DNA from: an uncultured Collinsella sp.
Lineage (GTDB): Bacteria > Actinomycetota > Coriobacteriia > Coriobacteriales > Coriobacteriaceae
Reading direction: 5' to 3'
DNA length: 52,490 nucleotides
NCBI GenBank assembly: GCA_902491395.1
Contig: CABUHO010000016.1
Location: 1 to 52,490, forward strand
In this document: one piece after another, positions 42,377 to 51,518 of the stretch
Numbering within the stretch: the first letter of the stretch is position 1
Layout of the letters: every line of letters starts with the position of its first letter
The notes under the pieces: generated by a model
Databases searched by the model: none
Told to the model about the DNA's origin: nothing
The model's input: only the letters and a program-made list of their open reading frames with translations
Made by a program: the position numbers and the translations under genes

Positions 42377-43942
42377 ATGACACCTGCGCGCTTTGAAATC
42401 GGACAAAAGCACAAGCAGGAGAGCGAGGCGGGTTCCAAGGCTAGTTGGAACACGCCTCGTTCCGATTCACGGCCAACGATGAGCTATCCCTCGCGCATGG
42501 CACTTGCTTTTGCTCTGACATCGCTCATGACGGTATTGGCGCTGGTGGGCGTGGTCTCTGTTGTGTGGGGCACGGTCTTTTCGGATTACACGCGCTCCAA
42601 TATCGTCGAAATCGCCAATTCTGCTGCCGAAAAGCTTGCGACGTCGTATGAGGAAAACGGCAATTGGACTGCGGGCGAGCTACGTACGGTCGCGACATCG
42701 AGTTTGGTGTCCGACGATTTGGGTATGCAGGTCGTCAACAAGAAAGGCGTTGTCGTTTATGACGACTCATGGCCTTCGGCAAGCGCGACCGCCGATGTGC
42801 GCGAGAGCGAATCGGCGTCGAGCAGCTCGAGCGGTAAAAAAGCATCGCATAGCCCGGTCTCGTCTGCTCCAACCGACTCCGATAGCGTTGCCAACGTCGA
42901 AATCATAACGTCTTCGGGCGAGCATGTCGGACAGGTAAAGCTATGGGCCATCGGCTCCGATGCCTTGCTCACCAAGGCGGATTCTGCATTTAGGGAGAAG
43001 ACCTTTAACGCCATGGCCCTCGCCGCGGTTGTGGCCATTTGCATTTCGGTCGTTATCGGATCGCTCGTGTCGCGCATGCTCACCAAGCCGATTCATCGTA
43101 TTACGAGCACGGCCAAGCAAATTCGCGATGGTGATCTGTCCGCTCGTACTGGTTTGCGCGGTGATGACGAGATTGATCAGCTGGGTGAGACCTTCGATGA
43201 GATGGCCACTTCGCTCGAGAAGGATATGAAACACGAGAAGCGCCTGACCTCAGACGTTGCACACGAGCTTCGCACGCCGCTTATGGCCATGCTCGCAACG
43301 GTCGAGGCCATGCAGGATGGCGTGTATCCCACCGACGATGAGCATTTGGAGACCGTTGCTTCCGAGACGCGTCGCCTGGCTCGTCTGGTGCAGCAGATGC
43401 TCGACCTGTCGCGCATGGAAAACAGCACGGCTCCGCTCAACCTTGAGCCGGTGGACATGGTTCCTTTCGTGCGTTCCATCGTCAATGCCCAGGAGCGCCT
43501 GTTTGTCGACCGCGATCTGCGCTTGCGCTTTGCTGACGAGACCCAAGGTCACGACGATGTCGTCGAAGCCGATCCCGACATGATCACACAATGCGTCATC
43601 AATCTCATGAGCAACGCCATGCGCTACACCCCCGAGGGCGGTTGGGTCGTGGTGTCGGTGCTCAGTGACCGCAAACACGTCAGCATCGCCGTTTCTGATA
43701 CCGGCATCGGTATTGCCAAGGATGACTTGTCTCGCATATTCGGCCGTTTTTGGCGCGCCGATGCCAGCCGTGCCCGTGAGGCGGGCGGTCTGGGCGTGGG
43801 CCTCGCCGTGACCAAGCAGATTGTCGAGCGTCATCACGGCTACATATCCGTGGAGTCGGAGCTTGGAAAGGGTACGACTTTTACGATTCATCTGCCTCGC
43901 GAGCACACGGCGGACGCGGCATCTACTACAATGGAGCACTAG
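42377..43942 (+). CDS. Membrane sensor histidine kinase
   Basis: 521 residues. Two membrane helices (about 42-66 and 211-232) flank a Ser-rich extracytoplasmic domain of about 140 residues. HAMP follows (KPIHRITSTAKQIRDGD). The H box is SDVAHELRTPL, N box QCVINLMSNAMRYTP, G1 VSDTGIGIAKDD and G2 GGLGVGLAVTKQIVERHHG. It partners the adjacent response regulator. Signal unknown. Ends 109 bp before purC. Confidence 0.95.
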   Translation: MTPARFEIGQKHKQESEAGSKASWNTPRSDSRPTMSYPSRMALAFALTSLMTVLALVGVVSVVWGTVFSDYTRSNIVEIANSAAEKLATSYEENGNWTAGELRTVATSSLVSDDLGMQVVNKKGVVVYDDSWPSASATADVRESESASSSSSGKKASHSPVSSAPTDSDSVANVEIITSSGEHVGQVKLWAIGSDALLTKADSAFREKTFNAMALAAVVAICISVVIGSLVSRMLTKPIHRITSTAKQIRDGDLSARTGLRGDDEIDQLGETFDEMATSLEKDMKHEKRLTSDVAHELRTPLMAMLATVEAMQDGVYPTDDEHLETVASETRRLARLVQQMLDLSRMENSTAPLNLEPVDMVPFVRSIVNAQERLFVDRDLRLRFADETQGHDDVVEADPDMITQCVINLMSNAMRYTPEGGWVVVSVLSDRKHVSIAVSDTGIGIAKDDLSRIFGRFWRADASRAREAGGLGVGLAVTKQIVERHHGYISVESELGKGTTFTIHLPREHTADAASTTMEH

Positions 43943-44051
43943 CTTTTCGCTATTCGGTGAAGGAGGGGTTTCGTCCCTGCCGCTCCGAGTTTGCGAAAAC
44001 ATGCGGGAAAGAACCCGCATTACTGTCGTATTTTGGTAAGGAGTGACTCAC

Positions 44052-44939
44052 GTGACAACGATGGAGCGTCGTCCGGATTCCCGTGGCAAGGTTCGTGATA
44101 TCTATGATGCCGGTGAAAACCTGCTGATGGTCGCCACCGACCGCATTTCTGCGTTCGACTTTATTCTTCCCGACGAGATTCCGTTTAAGGGAGAGGTGCT
44201 CAACCGCATCTCGGCATTCTGGTTCGATAAGTTTGCCGACATCGTTCCCAACCACCTCGTCTCCATCGACCCGGCGGATTTCCCCGAGGAGTTTGCTGAG
44301 TACCGTGACTACCTCGCTGGCCGCGCCATGCTGGTCAAGAAGGCCCAGACGATTCCTATCGAGTGCATCGTCCGCGGCTATCTGACCGGTTCGGGCAAGA
44401 AGACCTACGACGAGAACGGCACCGTCTGCGGCATCCAACTGCCCGAGGGTTTGACCGAGGCTTCCAAGCTTCCCGAGCCGCTGTTCACGCCGTCCACGAA
44501 GGCCGAGATCGGTGACCACGACGAGAACATCTCGTTCGAGCGTTGCTGCGAGATCGTGGGCGAGGACATTGCCACGCAGATTCGCGACCTTTCCCTCAAG
44601 ATCTACAAGGCTGCTGCCGAGTATGCAGCGACCCGTGGCATCATCATTGCCGACACCAAGTTCGAGTTTGGTGTTATTGATGGCAAGGTCACGCTGATCG
44701 ACGAGTGCCTCACGCCTGACTCCAGCCGTTTCTGGCCTGCCGCCAGCTACGAGGAGGGCAAGATTCAGCCCAGCTACGACAAGCAATTCGTCCGCAATTG
44801 GCTCAAAGCCAACTGGGATATGACGGGGGAGACCCCGCACCTGCCCGCCGAGGTCATCGATGGCACGTCCGAGCGCTATCGCGAGGCCTTCCAGATCATC
44901 ACGGGCTCCCAGTTCACAAGCATGAAGGAGAACGCATAA
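44052..44939 (+). CDS. purC: Phosphoribosylaminoimidazole-succinocarboxamide synthase
   Basis: 295 residues. SAICAR synthase motifs: RGKVRDIYDAGENLLMVATD in two parts, RISAFDFILPDEIP and IIADTKFEFGV. Condenses CAIR with aspartate in purine synthesis. GTG 44052 is chosen, 8 nt after AAGGAG; GTG 44043 overlaps that site. A hairpin ATGCGGG/CCCGCAT (about 44003-44022) lies in the leader. Its stop is followed immediately by the next gene. Confidence 0.96.
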   Translation: MTTMERRPDSRGKVRDIYDAGENLLMVATDRISAFDFILPDEIPFKGEVLNRISAFWFDKFADIVPNHLVSIDPADFPEEFAEYRDYLAGRAMLVKKAQTIPIECIVRGYLTGSGKKTYDENGTVCGIQLPEGLTEASKLPEPLFTPSTKAEIGDHDENISFERCCEIVGEDIATQIRDLSLKIYKAAAEYAATRGIIIADTKFEFGVIDGKVTLIDECLTPDSSRFWPAASYEEGKIQPSYDKQFVRNWLKANWDMTGETPHLPAEVIDGTSERYREAFQIITGSQFTSMKENA

Positions 44940-45515
44940 GTGAGTACCCGTAGCGCCACGAACAAGCGCACGCAATCCCACGAGGTTACCGGGGTTGCGC
45001 GCAAGTCCGCCGCATCCGCCAAGCCCGCCCGTCAGGCAGCGAGCTCTGTCCGCGTCGTGCCGGCTTCGTCTAAGGCACGCCGCAAAGAGCTCGAGAAGGG
45101 CGAGAACCTCGAGGGCCTCTCTAAAGAGGAGAAGCGCGCCCGCAAGGCTAAGCAGCGCGCCAAGGAGGACCGCATCTACACGGTGTCGAATATCCTTCTC
45201 AAGCAGGATGAGGACTACACCAAGCGCCGCCGCATCTGGTGGGCCGTGCTCACTATCGGCATGGTGCTCGTCGTGGCCATTTGGGCTTCGCTGTACTTCG
45301 CTCCCGCTGGCATGGTGTCCAGCCCCGTCCAGATGGTCGGCATCGTTTTGTCCTACGTCGTCATTTTGGGCGACTTTATCTACGACTTCGTTCGTATTCG
45401 CCCCCTGCGCAATATGTACCGCACGCAGGCCGAGGGCATGTCCGAGAACAAGCTCAACGCTCTTATCGAGCGCGCAGCTGCCGAGGAGGACAAAAAGGAC
45501 TCCAAGAAGAAGTAG
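44940..45515 (+). CDS. Basic membrane protein, two helices
   Basis: 191 residues. The first 95 are Lys/Arg/Ala-rich, probably disordered or coiled coil (KGENLEGLSKEEKRARKAKQ). Two hydrophobic helices follow (about 100-122 and 128-147), then a charged tail EEDKKDSKKK. GTG start with no gap after the purC stop. No family recognised; the location downstream of purC may only be positional. Confidence 0.7.
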   Translation: MSTRSATNKRTQSHEVTGVARKSAASAKPARQAASSVRVVPASSKARRKELEKGENLEGLSKEEKRARKAKQRAKEDRIYTVSNILLKQDEDYTKRRRIWWAVLTIGMVLVVAIWASLYFAPAGMVSSPVQMVGIVLSYVVILGDFIYDFVRIRPLRNMYRTQAEGMSENKLNALIERAAAEEDKKDSKKK

Positions 45516-45545
45516 CGTTTGCATGCATACTTATCGCTAAGATAT

Positions 45546-45576
45546 AAGGCGCGTCGTTTTTGCGGCGCGCCTTTTT
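45546..45576 (+). terminator. Terminator after the purC operon
   Basis: AAGGCGCG and CGCGCCTT form an 8-bp stem followed by T5. Confidence 0.85.
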
Positions 45577-45604
45577 ACTGTTCTATAGATAGATGGAGTG
45601 GCAC

Positions 45605-46885
45605 ATGATTCGAGCTGCCCTGACGGTCGAAGAGGCTCTGGAGGGCATGAAGGCCCTAGAGCCCAAGATTAAAAACTATGCGCGACTGGTTGTCCGCAAG
45701 GGCGTAAACGTCAAGCCCGGCCAGGAGGTTGTCGTTCAGTCTCCGGTCGAGTGCGCGCCGTTTGCGCGCGTGGTGGTCGCGGAGGCCTATGCCGCCGGTG
45801 CCGGTCACGTGACGGTTATTTGGGCCGATGATGCCGTGACGAGGCTCACGTACGAGCATGTCGAGAAAAGCTATTTTGAGCAGACGCCCGAGTGGAAGCG
45901 CATGCAGCTGGATTCGTTGGCCCAGGACGGCGCCTGCTTTATCTTTATCGAGGGCGCGGACCCTGCGGCTCTGAAGGGCATCGATCCCGCTAAGCCTGCT
46001 GCAGCTTCTAAGGCAAGGAACACGCAGTGCAAGGTCTTCCGCCGCGGACTGGACTACAACATCAACCCGTGGTGCATCGCCGGCGCGCCGGTCGTCGCCT
46101 GGGCGCGCGAGGTGTTCCCGGGAGACGCCGATGAGGTTGCAATCTATAAGCTGTGGAATGCGATTCTGCACACCGCTCGCGCCGATGGCCAGGACCCGGA
46201 GAGCGACTGGGAACTCCATGACGCCGCATTCGAAAAGAACCTGCGTTTCCTGAACGACAATCGTTTCGACTACCTGCATTACACCTCGGCAAATGGAACC
46301 GATCTGACGATTGGCATGACGAAAGGTCACGAGTGGGCCGGCGGCAAGGGCAAGACGCCCGATGGGCACCCCTTCTTCCCCAACATTCCCACCGAGGAAG
46401 TCTTCACCTCGCCTGATCGTATGCGTGCCGACGGTATCGTGTATTCGGCTATGCCGCTCATTCACCACGGTAACAAGGTTGACGATTTTTGGATTAAGTT
46501 CGAGGCGGGCCGCGTAGTGGACTACGATGCCCGCGTGGGTAAGGCGACGCTTGCGAGCATTATTGACACCGATGAAGGTGCCGCTCATCTGGGTGAGGTC
46601 GCGCTTATCTCCAAGAACACGCCGATCCGTGAAAGTGGCGTTCTATTCTATGACACGCTCTATGATGAGAACGCCAGCTGCCATCTCGCGCTGGGTGTCG
46701 GTTTCCCCGAATGCATCGAGGGTGGGTATGACATGTCCAAGGAGGAGCTCCTGGAGCATGGCGTTAACGTCTCGAGCACGCACGTCGATTTTATGATCGG
46801 CACGGACGACATCGATATTACGGGCATTACGCCTGATGGACGTGAAGTTGTGATTTTCCAGAACGGCCAATGGAGTTGGGAATAG
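45605..46885 (+). CDS. M29-family aminopeptidase
   Basis: 426 residues. The M29 pattern is visible: NIPTEEVFTSPD with the first Glu ligand, the middle GVLFYDTLYDENASCHLALGVGF region, and STHVDFMIGTDDIDI with His and Asp ligands of the dinuclear metal site. The enzyme removes N-terminal residues from peptides. ATG 45605 follows GGAG at 7 nt; the frame is open from 45593. Alone between a terminator and tRNA-Lys. Confidence 0.93.
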   Translation: MIRAALTVEEALEGMKALEPKIKNYARLVVRKGVNVKPGQEVVVQSPVECAPFARVVVAEAYAAGAGHVTVIWADDAVTRLTYEHVEKSYFEQTPEWKRMQLDSLAQDGACFIFIEGADPAALKGIDPAKPAAASKARNTQCKVFRRGLDYNINPWCIAGAPVVAWAREVFPGDADEVAIYKLWNAILHTARADGQDPESDWELHDAAFEKNLRFLNDNRFDYLHYTSANGTDLTIGMTKGHEWAGGKGKTPDGHPFFPNIPTEEVFTSPDRMRADGIVYSAMPLIHHGNKVDDFWIKFEAGRVVDYDARVGKATLASIIDTDEGAAHLGEVALISKNTPIRESGVLFYDTLYDENASCHLALGVGFPECIEGGYDMSKEELLEHGVNVSSTHVDFMIGTDDIDITGITPDGREVVIFQNGQWSWE

Positions 46886-46904
46886 TCCCAGACCGTGGTA
46901 CAAT
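46876..46904 (+). promoter_or_regulatory. tRNA-Lys promoter
   Basis: TTGGGA (46876-46881) and TACAAT (46899-46904) with a 17-bp spacer, 9 bp before the tRNA. The -35 hexamer overlaps the end of the aminopeptidase gene. Confidence 0.6.
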
Positions 46905-46913
46905 GCCACCCGC

Positions 46914-46989
46914 GGGCCGTTAGCTCAGCTGGCAGAGCAGGGGACTTTTAATCCCAAGGTCCAGGGTTCGAACCCCTGACGGCCCACCA
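46914..46989 (+). tRNA. tRNA-Lys (anticodon TTT)
   Basis: Acceptor GGGCCGT pairs with ACGGCCC, then A and encoded CCA. Anticodon loop CTTTTAA gives TTT. Marks the left edge of an accessory segment; no second copy of its 3' end is seen in the window. Confidence 0.97.
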
Positions 46990-46999
46990 TAGTTTACGC

Positions 47000-47037
47000 A
47001 GGTCAGAGACGGTGTCGTCTCTGACCTTTTTCTTTTT
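47000..47037 (+). terminator. Terminator after tRNA-Lys
   Basis: AGGTCAGAGACG and CGTCTCTGACCT form a perfect 12-bp stem with loop GTGT, followed by TTTTCTTTTT. Confidence 0.93.
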
Positions 47038-47098
47038 GTACCCCGCGAGTACCAAAAACGGTACCCCTCAAATCACGTGGATTCCATAATTCTGACCT

Positions 47099-47340
47099 GT
47101 CCGTAGAGGGACATAGCGTCCCGATGGTCGGACGGATGGATCGTTGTTGATGCGTCCGTCCATCCATCCGAAGGAGCAGGGGGACGGCCCGAATGAGTGC
47201 GAGCGTTCTGCGCGCTTTCAACAGCCGTAGGGGCTCCATACCTAGCCCCAGGCTGTCGGAAGGGCGTTGAACGCGAGCTTCGGGCGCGGGTTGAAGGACC
47301 AACTGAATGGTGCTGTGGTGGGGCGGCCTTTTTGACGCTT
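47099..47340. other. Structured non-coding region downstream of tRNA-Lys (possible RNA)
   Basis: Nested hairpins are visible: GTCC/GGAC enclosing GGGAC/GTCCC (47099-47133); CGGATGGA with TCCATCCG; and TTCAAC-AGCC...GGGGCT/AGCCCC...GGCT-GTTGAA (47217-47271), with GCGTTC/GAACGC as an alternative. Open frames here lack protein character. It could be a structured RNA or a relic of an integrated element. Confidence 0.4.
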
Positions 47341-47390
47341 CAGCAGACCACACCTATTTCTATAACTTATATATCTATATAAAAGGGGAA

Positions 47391-47560
47391 TTGACATGAA
47401 GTCTATTTTGCAATTTGTCTACCTGCGAATATCCAGGATTGGATGCCCCCTTTTGAGGGTGGGTTTAAATTGACATGAAGTCAACCGAAATTGACATGAA
47501 GTCAATTTTTATCGACGTGAAGTCAATCCTTTCTAGGGTTAGAAATTGACATGAGGTCAA
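47391..47560. repeat. Array of five TTGACATGAAGTCAA repeats, three phased at 21 bp
   Basis: Copies start at 47391 (ends TCTA), 47470 (perfect), 47491 (perfect), 47512 (TCGACGTGAAGTCAA) and 47546 (TTGACATGAGGTCAA). Each is a TTGAC-N5-GTCAA dyad. Copies 2-4 are exactly 21 bp apart, two helical turns, as expected for a protein binding one DNA face. Spacers are not conserved. Confidence 0.85.
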
Positions 47561-47580
47561 TTTCTAACCCTGTTTTTTTG
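47535..47580 (+). terminator. Terminator built around the fifth repeat copy
   Basis: AGGGTTAGAAATTGAC and GTCAATTTCTAACCCT are a perfect 16-bp stem with loop ATGAG, followed by GTTTTTTT. The whole fifth dyad forms the stem top. Confidence 0.85.
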
Positions 47581-47581
47581 G

Positions 47582-48247
47582 AAGGAAAAAAGCCCTTGCG
47601 TCCATATTGTCTGTGCCGTTGGTGCAGTCGCATCAAGCAGGAGCTCGCAACATGTCGCAAATGCGGCTGAGCAGAAAGCGCAAGCAGACGGCGGCGCGTC
47701 TCTAAAAGATGAGAACCCGGACTATGCCGGTTGGCTTACGGTCGAAGGGACCTCGATTTCAACTCCAGTTGTCTCATGCCGCCAGGGTGACCCTAACGGT
47801 TTCTACCTCAATCACGGTTTCGATCGCTTGCCGTCATTCTCCGGGTGTCCGTTTTTAGCTGAAGGCTCATCGCCATCAAGTACGAATATGCTCGTGTACG
47901 CCCATAACATGGGATATGGAAACCTTGGCTTTACCGAGCTCCAGAATTGTTATCGGACGGATTGTTTTGCAAATATCGGAGCCGTGACATTCACGAGCGC
48001 AAATGGGAATACCACTCGCTATAGGCCGTTGCTTGGCTTGAGAGTGCCTAAAAAATTTGATTTGCTTCTACGATTTGACTTTGCTGGAGAGTCAGACTTC
48101 AATGCCTGGCTTAATTCTTTGTCCGAGCACGCTAGCGCGAAGTCAGATTCCGCTGGGTCTGACTCTGTTATCACTTTGGTGACATGCTCTTCCGCGATTG
48201 GCGGTGATCGATACCGCAGCGTTTTAGTTTGCAGGAGAGCATTTTGA
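47582..48247 (+). pseudogene. Class B sortase lacking its N-terminus
   Basis: Translating the frame upstream of TTG 47828 gives continuous sortase sequence: NPDYAGWLTVEGTSISTPVV, then FYLNHGF, catalytic His in VYAHNMGYGN, catalytic Cys in ITLVTCSS and Arg in DRYRSVLVCRR. The catalytic triad is therefore intact. The frame is open from 47555 but has no ATG/GTG/TTG before 47828, and the expected cytoplasmic start and membrane helix are missing; only HIVCAVGAVAS resembles a helix end. The break coincides with the repeat hairpin at 47535-47580. It looks like a 5'-truncated remnant, unless an unusual start is used. Confidence 0.75.
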
Positions 48248-48299
48248 TTAAGGCAGATGTCCTTCCTAGAATATAGTCATGATTTCTTGAACTCAGGAA

Positions 48300-48355
48300 T
48301 AGGCCCTAATGATTCAATATAATGCGAATCATTAGGGCCTACATGCTGTCTTTTT
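48300..48355. terminator. Bidirectional terminator between the sortase remnant and hsdR
   Basis: TAGGCCCTAATGATT (48300-48314) and AATCATTAGGGCCTA (48327-48341) are a perfect 15-bp stem with a 12-nt AT-rich loop. A T-tract (CTTTTTAG) lies 10 nt further on. Confidence 0.7.
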
Positions 48356-51300
48356 AGTCCTCGGGAAGCTCGATTGGGTAGTGGGCGGTCAGGCTGCGGT
48401 ACTTGCGGTAGAACCCGGACAGCAGGTCGGTCACGCGGTGGCGCTGCCTGTCCCTCGCCTCGGCCTTCGCGCCGAAGCGCGAGCCGGGCGGCATGACCCT
48501 CGTCACCGCCGTTCCCTCCTGAGGCACGCCGCCGACCTCGAACGCCTCGTGCATGAGGTCGCGTGTGGGCTCCGCCTTCAGCCTCTCGGCCTCGATGATG
48601 CCCGCCATCTCGTCCTCCATGGAGTCGGCCACGAACTTGCGCCAGTTGCGCTCGACGGCGTCGTGGCGCTCGGACTCGGGCGCGGCAGGGTCGATGTCGA
48701 ACTGGGCGTCCGCCTCCCCGAAGCCTGCGATCTCGAGGAACCGCTCGATGAGCTCGGACTTGTCGCGCAGCTCGGGCGACGCCGCCACCGAGGACATGAT
48801 CCGCGCCGCGATCTCCCTGTCCTTCACGTGGTCGCCGTGGCGCTGCTCGACGAGTATGAGGATGTAGTCGATGTTGATCTCCACCTGGCGGACGAGCTCC
48901 ATCTCGAAGACGAGGTCCTCGGCGATGGACTCCTTCTCGGAGCGCTCGCGGTCGCGCATCTCGTCGCGCACGGCGAGGTACTCGCTCTGGTAGTCCTGAA
49001 GCTCGCGGGCGCTCGCGGGGTCGTCGTCCTCGAAGGCGTCGAAGCTCGCGAGGATGTTGCGCACGCGCAGCACCGCCGAGAAGGCGTTCACGAAGTCGCG
49101 CTTCTGCTCGTCGGTCATGAGGACGTCGATGCCGTCGAGCGGGTAGTGCAGGCGGATGTAGGCGAGCTTCTCGGCATACTCCCGGAAGTACTCGTCGTAG
49201 GCCTTGAGGATGACGATGCCGCCCGCCTCGGGGTCGCCGAACAGGCTGATCGCCTCGTCGACCCGCTCGGCGAGGTTGCGGAAGCACACGATGTTGCCGA
49301 ACGACTTGACGGAGTTGAGGATGCGGTTCGTGCGCGAGAACGCCTGGATGAGGCCGTGCATCTTCAGGTTCTTGTCGACCCACAGGGTGTTGAGCGTCTT
49401 GGCGTCGAAGCCGGTGAGGAACATGTTGACGACGATGAGCATATCGAGGCACTCCGCCGCGGGCAGCGGCTTGCCGTCCACGTCCTCGCCCTTCATGCGG
49501 CGCGAGACGTCCTTGTAGTAGCCGTCGAAGCCCTCCGCGTCGGTGGAAAACGATGTCTTGAACATGGCGTTGTAGTCGGCGATGGCCCCGTCAAGGAACT
49601 CGCGGTCGGCCTGCGGCATCTCGGAGGCGTCGATGTCCTCGTCGTCGATGAAGCCGTTCGGGTCGTCGTCGGCCCCGTTTGGCGCGAAGCTGAAGATGGT
49701 CGCGACCTTGAGATTACAGCCCTCGCGCTGGCCTATCATCTCCCGCAGGATGCGGTAGTAGCTCTCGGCGCTCTTGATGGAGTCGCACGCGAGGATCGAG
49801 TTGAAGCCGCGGCGCACGCGGTCGCCGACGGTGTAGGCCGCGCCGTCCCGCTTGGTCTTCTGGTCGAAGTGCTCGAGGATGTAGGTGGCGACGTTGTGCA
49901 TGCGCACGGGGTTCTGCCAGGCGGTGTCGGTGTCGATGGCCTCCACCTTCACGTCCTCGCCGGTATCCTTGCGCCTGAAGGTCGAGACGTAGTCGATCTT
50001 GAAGGGAAGGACGTTGCCGTCAGAGATCGCCCCCACGACCGTATAGGTGTGCAGGCGGTCGCCGAAGGCCTGCGCGGTCGTGCGCAGGTCGGGGTCGGTG
50101 CCGCTGCCCGCGTTCTCGGCGAAGATGGGCGTGCCGGTGAAGCCGAACAGGTGGTAGTTCCTGAACGACTTGGTGATGGCGGTGTGCATCTTGCCGAACT
50201 GGCTTCGGTGGCACTCGTCGAAGATGAAGACGGTGTGCCTGTCGAGCACCTTGCGCGAAAGGTCCGGGTGCTTGAGGTAGCTCGAGAGCTTCTGGATGGT
50301 GGTCACGCAGATGCGCCTGTCCGGCGCGTCCGAGGCGAGGTTGGCGGCCAGCGCCCGGGTGTTCCTGGAGCCGTTGACGGCGCCCTTCTGGAACTTATCG
50401 TACTCCTTCATAGTCTGGTAGTCGAGGTCCTTGCGGTCCACGACGAACAGCACCTTCTCGACGCCCTCCATCTTGGACGCCAGCTGCGCGGTCTTGAAGC
50501 TGGTGAGCGTCTTGCCCGAGCCGGTCGTGTGCCAGATGTAGCCGCCGGCTGCGAGCGTGCCCAGGCGCGAGCGGTCGTACTCGGAGACGAGGATGCGGTT
50601 GAGGATGCACTCGCAGGCGCAGATCTGGTAGGGCCTCATCACGAGCAGCGTGTCGGTGACGTCGAGCACGCAGTAGTGCGTGAGCACCATGAGCAGCGTT
50701 CCCTTGGCCAAGAACGTTGCGGCGAACGGCACCAGGTCGGCGATGCGGCGGTTTGAGGCGTCGGTCCACCAGCTCGTGAACTGGTAGGAGGCCGAGGACT
50801 TCTTCTTGGATCCGCCCTCGCGGGTCTTCTGCCAGCGCGTGGTGTTGGAGTAGTACTTGGTGTGCCGCCCGTTCGAGATGACGAAGACCTGCACGTACTC
50901 GAAAAGCCCGGTGCCGGACCAGAAGCTCTCGCGCTGGTAGCGCTCGATCTGGTCGAACGCCTGGCGGAGCTCGACGCCACGGCGCTTGAGCTCGATATGC
51001 ACGAGCGGAAGGCCGTTGACGAGGATCGTGACGTCGTATCGGTTGTCGTGGGCGCCGGCGCTGGTGGCGTACTGGTTCAGGACCTGCAAGGAGTTCCGGT
51101 AGATGTGGTCGCGGTCGAGCAGCATGACGTTGCGGATCGTGCCGTCGTCGAGCGTGAAGTCGATGACCGGCGCCTGCTGGATGCGGCGCGTCTTCTCCAC
51201 GATGCCGTCGGTCTCGGCGGCGACGTGGGTGCGGAAGAAGCGCTCCCAGTCCGGGTCGGTGAAGGCGAAGCCGTTCAGCCGCTCGATGCGCGCTCGCAGG

Positions 51301-51518
51301 TTCGCGATGAGCGCGGCCTCGTCGGTGATGTCGGCGTACTCGTAGCCCTGCTCGACCAGCTGCGCGATCAGCTCGTCCTCGAGCTCGGCCTCGGACTGGT
51401 AGGCGGTCGAGTCATGCGCCGCGATCGGAGCCTCGGCGCAGACCGTGGACTCGGGGCCCTCGAGCAGCACCGAATAGGACGGCGCGGTCGCGCCGCCGAT
51501 GGAATCGATTATCGTCAC
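48354..51518 (-). CDS. hsdR: Type I restriction enzyme R subunit
   Basis: 1054 residues from GTG 51518, which follows AGAGGAG by 5 nt; the frame is open upstream to 51665 but overlaps the previous gene. The N-terminal nuclease has D-x(n)-E-x-K in VTILVNGLPLVHIELKRRG. The SF2 motor has Walker A TTGSGKTL (about 331) and DECH box IFDECHRS (about 431), with FGFTGTPIF and AFSRTNRIL motifs. The C-terminal helical region binds the methylase. It translocates DNA and cuts unmethylated invaders. 4-bp overlap with the small upstream gene; hsdM must lie beyond the window. Confidence 0.96.
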   Translation of the reverse strand: MTIIDSIGGATAPSYSVLLEGPESTVCAEAPIAAHDSTAYQSEAELEDELIAQLVEQGYEYADITDEAALIANLRARIERLNGFAFTDPDWERFFRTHVAAETDGIVEKTRRIQQAPVIDFTLDDGTIRNVMLLDRDHIYRNSLQVLNQYATSAGAHDNRYDVTILVNGLPLVHIELKRRGVELRQAFDQIERYQRESFWSGTGLFEYVQVFVISNGRHTKYYSNTTRWQKTREGGSKKKSSASYQFTSWWTDASNRRIADLVPFAATFLAKGTLLMVLTHYCVLDVTDTLLVMRPYQICACECILNRILVSEYDRSRLGTLAAGGYIWHTTGSGKTLTSFKTAQLASKMEGVEKVLFVVDRKDLDYQTMKEYDKFQKGAVNGSRNTRALAANLASDAPDRRICVTTIQKLSSYLKHPDLSRKVLDRHTVFIFDECHRSQFGKMHTAITKSFRNYHLFGFTGTPIFAENAGSGTDPDLRTTAQAFGDRLHTYTVVGAISDGNVLPFKIDYVSTFRRKDTGEDVKVEAIDTDTAWQNPVRMHNVATYILEHFDQKTKRDGAAYTVGDRVRRGFNSILACDSIKSAESYYRILREMIGQREGCNLKVATIFSFAPNGADDDPNGFIDDEDIDASEMPQADREFLDGAIADYNAMFKTSFSTDAEGFDGYYKDVSRRMKGEDVDGKPLPAAECLDMLIVVNMFLTGFDAKTLNTLWVDKNLKMHGLIQAFSRTNRILNSVKSFGNIVCFRNLAERVDEAISLFGDPEAGGIVILKAYDEYFREYAEKLAYIRLHYPLDGIDVLMTDEQKRDFVNAFSAVLRVRNILASFDAFEDDDPASARELQDYQSEYLAVRDEMRDRERSEKESIAEDLVFEMELVRQVEINIDYILILVEQRHGDHVKDREIAARIMSSVAASPELRDKSELIERFLEIAGFGEADAQFDIDPAAPESERHDAVERNWRKFVADSMEDEMAGIIEAERLKAEPTRDLMHEAFEVGGVPQEGTAVTRVMPPGSRFGAKAEARDRQRHRVTDLLSGFYRKYRSLTAHYPIELPED

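Noticed and set aside
44003..44051. Purine riboswitch before purC
   Set aside because: Only a simple 7-bp hairpin is present; the conserved purine-riboswitch three-way junction and loops are absent.
47003..47353. Protein-coding frames after tRNA-Lys
   Set aside because: Short frames without ribosome binding sites in a hairpin-rich segment; translations resemble no protein.
47391..47560. CRISPR array
   Set aside because: The repeats are only 15 bp, spacers are 6 bp or irregular, and no cas genes are near. They are operator-like dyads.
48381..50756. 791-residue plus-strand frame opposite hsdR
   Set aside because: Val/Leu/Asp/His-rich antisense shadow. HsdR motifs on the minus strand are decisive.
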